From Methylomarinum sp964474415 (lineage in GTDB: Bacteria > Pseudomonadota > Gammaproteobacteria > Methylococcales > Methylomonadaceae): a DNA stretch of 7,451 bases. The notes beneath the pieces were generated by a model. It saw nothing but the letters and a program-made list of their open reading frames with translations. It was not told where the DNA came from and searched no databases. Positions 5,457-7,451 of this stretch are shown here, in pieces. The position numbers and the translations under genes were made by a program. How positions within the stretch are numbered: position 1 is the stretch's first letter; each line of letters begins with the position of its first letter. The stretch is taken from assembly GCA_964474415.1 (NCBI GenBank), contig CAYYSO010000118.1, positions 1 to 7,451 on the forward strand, given 5' to 3'.

Positions 5457-7033
5457 ATGAACTCAAGTCCAATTGGCTCGAAACGTTGCAAACACAACTG
5501 GCAACAGCTGAAATCAAAGTAGATATCACCGTTGCCACCATCCCTCAATGGCAACTGTCCGCCAAGGATTGGCGTCATTTTGCTGAATTAGCCTGTCAGC
5601 AACAAATGCGATGGGCGGCAGGCTGGGCCGAGCAATCTCAGGATTTGTATATTATCAACGCCTGCTTTGAAAAACAGGGTGGATATTTATGGTGTCGTAC
5701 TGTTGTTGACAGTAAGCATGCCGAGTTACCCTCTCAGGCTTGTGTTTATCCTGCAGCCAGCCGTAGTGAACGCTATACGCAGGATATGTTCGGAATTCAT
5801 TTTACCCAACACCCGGATAATCGTCCCTGGATTCGACACCAGGCCTGGAACAAGCATCAGCATCCATTGCGGAAAGATTTTCCGCTACAGGGACAACCTG
5901 AAAAGGTGACCCCGGCAGATACTGGTTATCAATTCCTGAAAGCCCGCGGCAGCGGGGTTTATGAGATTCCAGTGGGTCCGGTTCATGCCGGTATCATTGA
6001 ACCCGGGCATTTTCGTTTTCAGGCGGTTGGTGAAACAGTTTTGAATCTGGAAGAACGCCTGGGGTATGTACATAAAGGTATTGAAAAGATTGCCGAAGGT
6101 CGCAGTCCTGATGAGCTGGTTAAACTGGCCGGACGAATTTCCGGTGATAGTACTGTTGCCCACAGTTGGGCCGCATGTCGCGCTATGGAGCAGGCAGCAG
6201 AGATAACTATTCCTCCTCGTGCCGCTTATATTCGCGGTATTCTCTGTGAGCGTGAACGAATTGCCAATCATCTTGGCGACATTGGCGCCATCTGTAACGA
6301 TGTGGGGTTCGCTTTTGCACAAATGCAATTCAGTCGTTTGCGTGAACAATGGCTACGTTGTCAATATGAAATTTTTGGACACCGGTTATTGATGGATTGT
6401 GTTGTTCCCGGCGGAGTCAAAACGGATCTTTTCGCAGAACAATGCGCCGTTATGTTACAGGAGTTAAGCTCGTTACGTACTGAACTGGATGAAATCATTC
6501 CGGCTGTAGACTTGAATTCGTCGCTGGAGGATCGTTTATTGACCGCCGGTTATTTATCTGAAGAAACCGCCGCTGTTTTTGGTACGGTGGGTTATGTAGG
6601 ACGGGCCAGTGGGCAGGATTTTGATGTGCGCCGTGATGCGGCTTATGCGCCGTATGATCAACTGAAATTTAAAGTGGCCCTGGAAAATCAAGGCGATGTT
6701 GCATCAAGAGTGTGGATACGGGTTAAAGAGGTATTTGTATCCTTAAAACTACTATCGCAAATGCTTAAACAATTGCCTGGAGGCGACATAAACACTCCCT
6801 GGAAAAAACCTGAGAGAAATAAGGAAGGATTGGCAATGATTGAAGGCTGGCGCGGCGAGATAATCAGCTATGTCCGTTTTGCAGATGATAATACTATCAG
6901 TCGTTTTTATGCCAGAGACCCTAGCGCTGTTAACTGGCCGGCGTTAGAAAAAATTGTATTGAACAATATCGTACCGGATTTTCCGGTCTGTAATAAATCC
7001 GTTAACGGTTCTTATTCAGGACATGATCTATAG
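5453..7033 (+). CDS. hyfG: HyfG-like large subunit (NuoC-NuoD fusion) lacking Ni-Fe ligands
   Basis: This 526-residue cytoplasmic-face subunit has a NuoC-like N-terminal domain (about 1-150; SERYTQDMFGI at 105-115, HPLRKDFP at 137-144). A NuoD/hydrogenase-large-subunit domain follows (about 165-526; GPVHAGIIEPGHFRF at 175-189, ERIANHLGDIGA at 268-279, GRASGQDFDVRRD at 383-395, IEGWRGE at 463-469). This matches the domain order of HycE/HyfG. In true [NiFe] enzymes two CxxC pairs hold the metal. Here the first aligns with SGDS (S230, S233, before the conserved AHS) and the second with CNKS (C513, S516), so three of four ligands are serine. The protein ends at 526 with YSGHDL, leaving almost no C-terminal extension. 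H2 chemistry is therefore improbable; the complex fits the Ehr class. AGGGAG (5438-5443) precedes the ATG, which overlaps hyfF by four bases. E. coli HyfG is a little longer (about 555). Confidence 0.92.
   Translation: MNELKSNWLETLQTQLATAEIKVDITVATIPQWQLSAKDWRHFAELACQQQMRWAAGWAEQSQDLYIINACFEKQGGYLWCRTVVDSKHAELPSQACVYPAASRSERYTQDMFGIHFTQHPDNRPWIRHQAWNKHQHPLRKDFPLQGQPEKVTPADTGYQFLKARGSGVYEIPVGPVHAGIIEPGHFRFQAVGETVLNLEERLGYVHKGIEKIAEGRSPDELVKLAGRISGDSTVAHSWAACRAMEQAAEITIPPRAAYIRGILCERERIANHLGDIGAICNDVGFAFAQMQFSRLREQWLRCQYEIFGHRLLMDCVVPGGVKTDLFAEQCAVMLQELSSLRTELDEIIPAVDLNSSLEDRLLTAGYLSEETAAVFGTVGYVGRASGQDFDVRRDAAYAPYDQLKFKVALENQGDVASRVWIRVKEVFVSLKLLSQMLKQLPGGDINTPWKKPERNKEGLAMIEGWRGEIISYVRFADDNTISRFYARDPSAVNWPALEKIVLNNIVPDFPVCNKSVNGSYSGHDL
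5943..5956 (+). other. Small GC-rich hairpin inside hyfG
   Basis: CCCGC (5943-5947) and GCGGG (5952-5956) can pair perfectly around a four-base loop GGCA. The hairpin falls at residues 164-168, the join between the NuoC-like and NuoD-like domains. The sequence clearly also encodes protein, so a regulatory or co-translational role is speculative. Confidence 0.3.
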
Positions 7034-7037
7034 AGGA
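7032..7037 (+). promoter_or_regulatory. Ribosome binding site of hyfI
   Basis: AGAGGA overlaps the hyfG stop codon and lies five bases before the ATG at 7043. It supports this start, which also gives the usual N-terminal distance to the first cluster cysteines. Confidence 0.7.
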
Positions 7038-7042
7038 ACGCA

Positions 7043-7451
7043 ATGTTAAGACTTTTTGTCAAAACTTTTAAAACCGGAGTTGTTACCGATCGCTTTAAAC
7101 GTCCAACTCAATCTGAACTGGACAAAATCGGGATTGAAGTGAAACGGCATGTCGATAAATATTTTTCCGGCAGTCTGGCTATTCGTGCTGTCGATGCAGG
7201 TTCCTGTAATGGCTGTGAACTGGAAATTCATGCATTGAATAATCCGCTTTATGATGTAGAACGTTTTGGGGTTCATTTTGCCGCTTCACCGCGTCATGCC
7301 GATGCCTTACTGGTTACCGGTCCGGTATCGCGGCATATGCAAACCGCATTGTTACGTACTTATGATGCAACGCCGAATCCTAAATGGGTGATTGCTTGTG
7401 GCGATTGTGCTGTTTGCGGCGGTGAATTTGGGGTATCGTATGCCAGTTGCG
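7043..7451 (+). CDS. hyfI: HyfI-like NuoB-type Fe-S subunit (partial, 3' end outside window)
   Basis: The first 136 residues of a NuoB/HycG-family small subunit are present. It should carry the N2-type [4Fe-4S] cluster next to the HyfG active-site region and pass electrons there. Visible ligands are C55 and C58 (GSCNGCELEIHAL) and C122 in ACGDCAVCGGEFG (118-130); the fourth, usually in a CPP motif some 30 residues on, lies beyond the window. Three further cysteines, C119, C125 and C136, flank the third ligand. No membrane segment or signal peptide is seen, as expected for a subunit on the cytoplasmic side. It directly follows hyfG, so hyfH (the ferredoxin-like, NuoI-type subunit that sits between them in E. 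coli) is absent at this place. What follows downstream is unknown. Confidence 0.92.
   Translation, partial: MLRLFVKTFKTGVVTDRFKRPTQSELDKIGIEVKRHVDKYFSGSLAIRAVDAGSCNGCELEIHALNNPLYDVERFGVHFAASPRHADALLVTGPVSRHMQTALLRTYDATPNPKWVIACGDCAVCGGEFGVSYASC

Noticed and set aside
5885..6349. Minus-strand 154-codon open frame opposite hyfG
   Set aside because: It is the longest antisense frame but covers the conserved NuoD-like motifs of hyfG, has low-complexity Thr/Asn-rich composition and no known domain features.
5453..7451. Functional [NiFe] hydrogenase 4 or formate hydrogenlyase
   Set aside because: Subunit resemblance is clear, but the Ni-Fe cysteine pairs are not present in HyfG and no maturation tail is seen, so H2 production or uptake is not supported.
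1..7451. CRISPR arrays, tRNA or rRNA genes, insertion sequences
   Set aside because: No regularly spaced repeats, no cloverleaf-like or rRNA-like sequence and no transposase or terminal inverted repeats were seen; nearly all the window is coding.

Overview
The window carries a tightly packed plus-strand gene set for a membrane-bound complex of the complex I / group 4 [NiFe]-hydrogenase superfamily. The order is hyfB, hyfC, hyfE, hyfF, hyfG, hyfI (the last cut by the window edge). It is preceded by the last ~50 codons of what looks like a SulP-family anion transporter. Protein character and the moderate base composition (mid-40s % GC by eye) suggest a proteobacterium, most likely a gammaproteobacterium. 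A methanotroph or sulfur-oxidiser relative is possible, but the sequence alone does not prove it.

Layout: 1-155 is the C-terminal end of the SulP-like protein. 156-263 is the only intergenic stretch (108 bp), with a 7-bp direct repeat, an imperfect inverted repeat resembling an interspersed element, and at best a weak promoter. 264-5456 encodes four membrane subunits: HyfB (NuoL-like), HyfC (NuoH-like), HyfE (NuoK-like with extra N-terminal helices) and HyfF (NuoN/M-like). 5453-7033 encodes HyfG, a NuoC-NuoD type fusion. 7043 to the end encodes most of HyfI (NuoB-like, N2-type Fe-S cluster). Adjacent genes from hyfB to hyfG overlap by 1 or 4 bases and hyfI starts 9 bases after hyfG, so this is one translationally coupled operon.

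The main point is that this is probably not a hydrogenase. In HyfG the two cysteine pairs that would hold Ni-Fe are SxxS (S230, S233) and CxxS (C513, S516), so three of four ligands are missing. The protein also ends 10 residues after the second motif, leaving little room for the C-terminal extension removed during [NiFe] maturation. By contrast, the visible N2-cluster cysteines of HyfI and the charged membrane residues of HyfB are kept. This fits the class called energy-converting hydrogenase-related (Ehr) complexes: probably redox-linked ion pumps whose substrate is unknown. No hyfD, hyfA or hyfH lies within the run, so there is no visible ferredoxin-like electron-entry subunit.

The adjacent SulP-type gene raises the possibility, as inference only, that the complex is tied physiologically to anion (for example bicarbonate or sulfate) transport. 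No RNA genes, CRISPR arrays or insertion sequences were seen.
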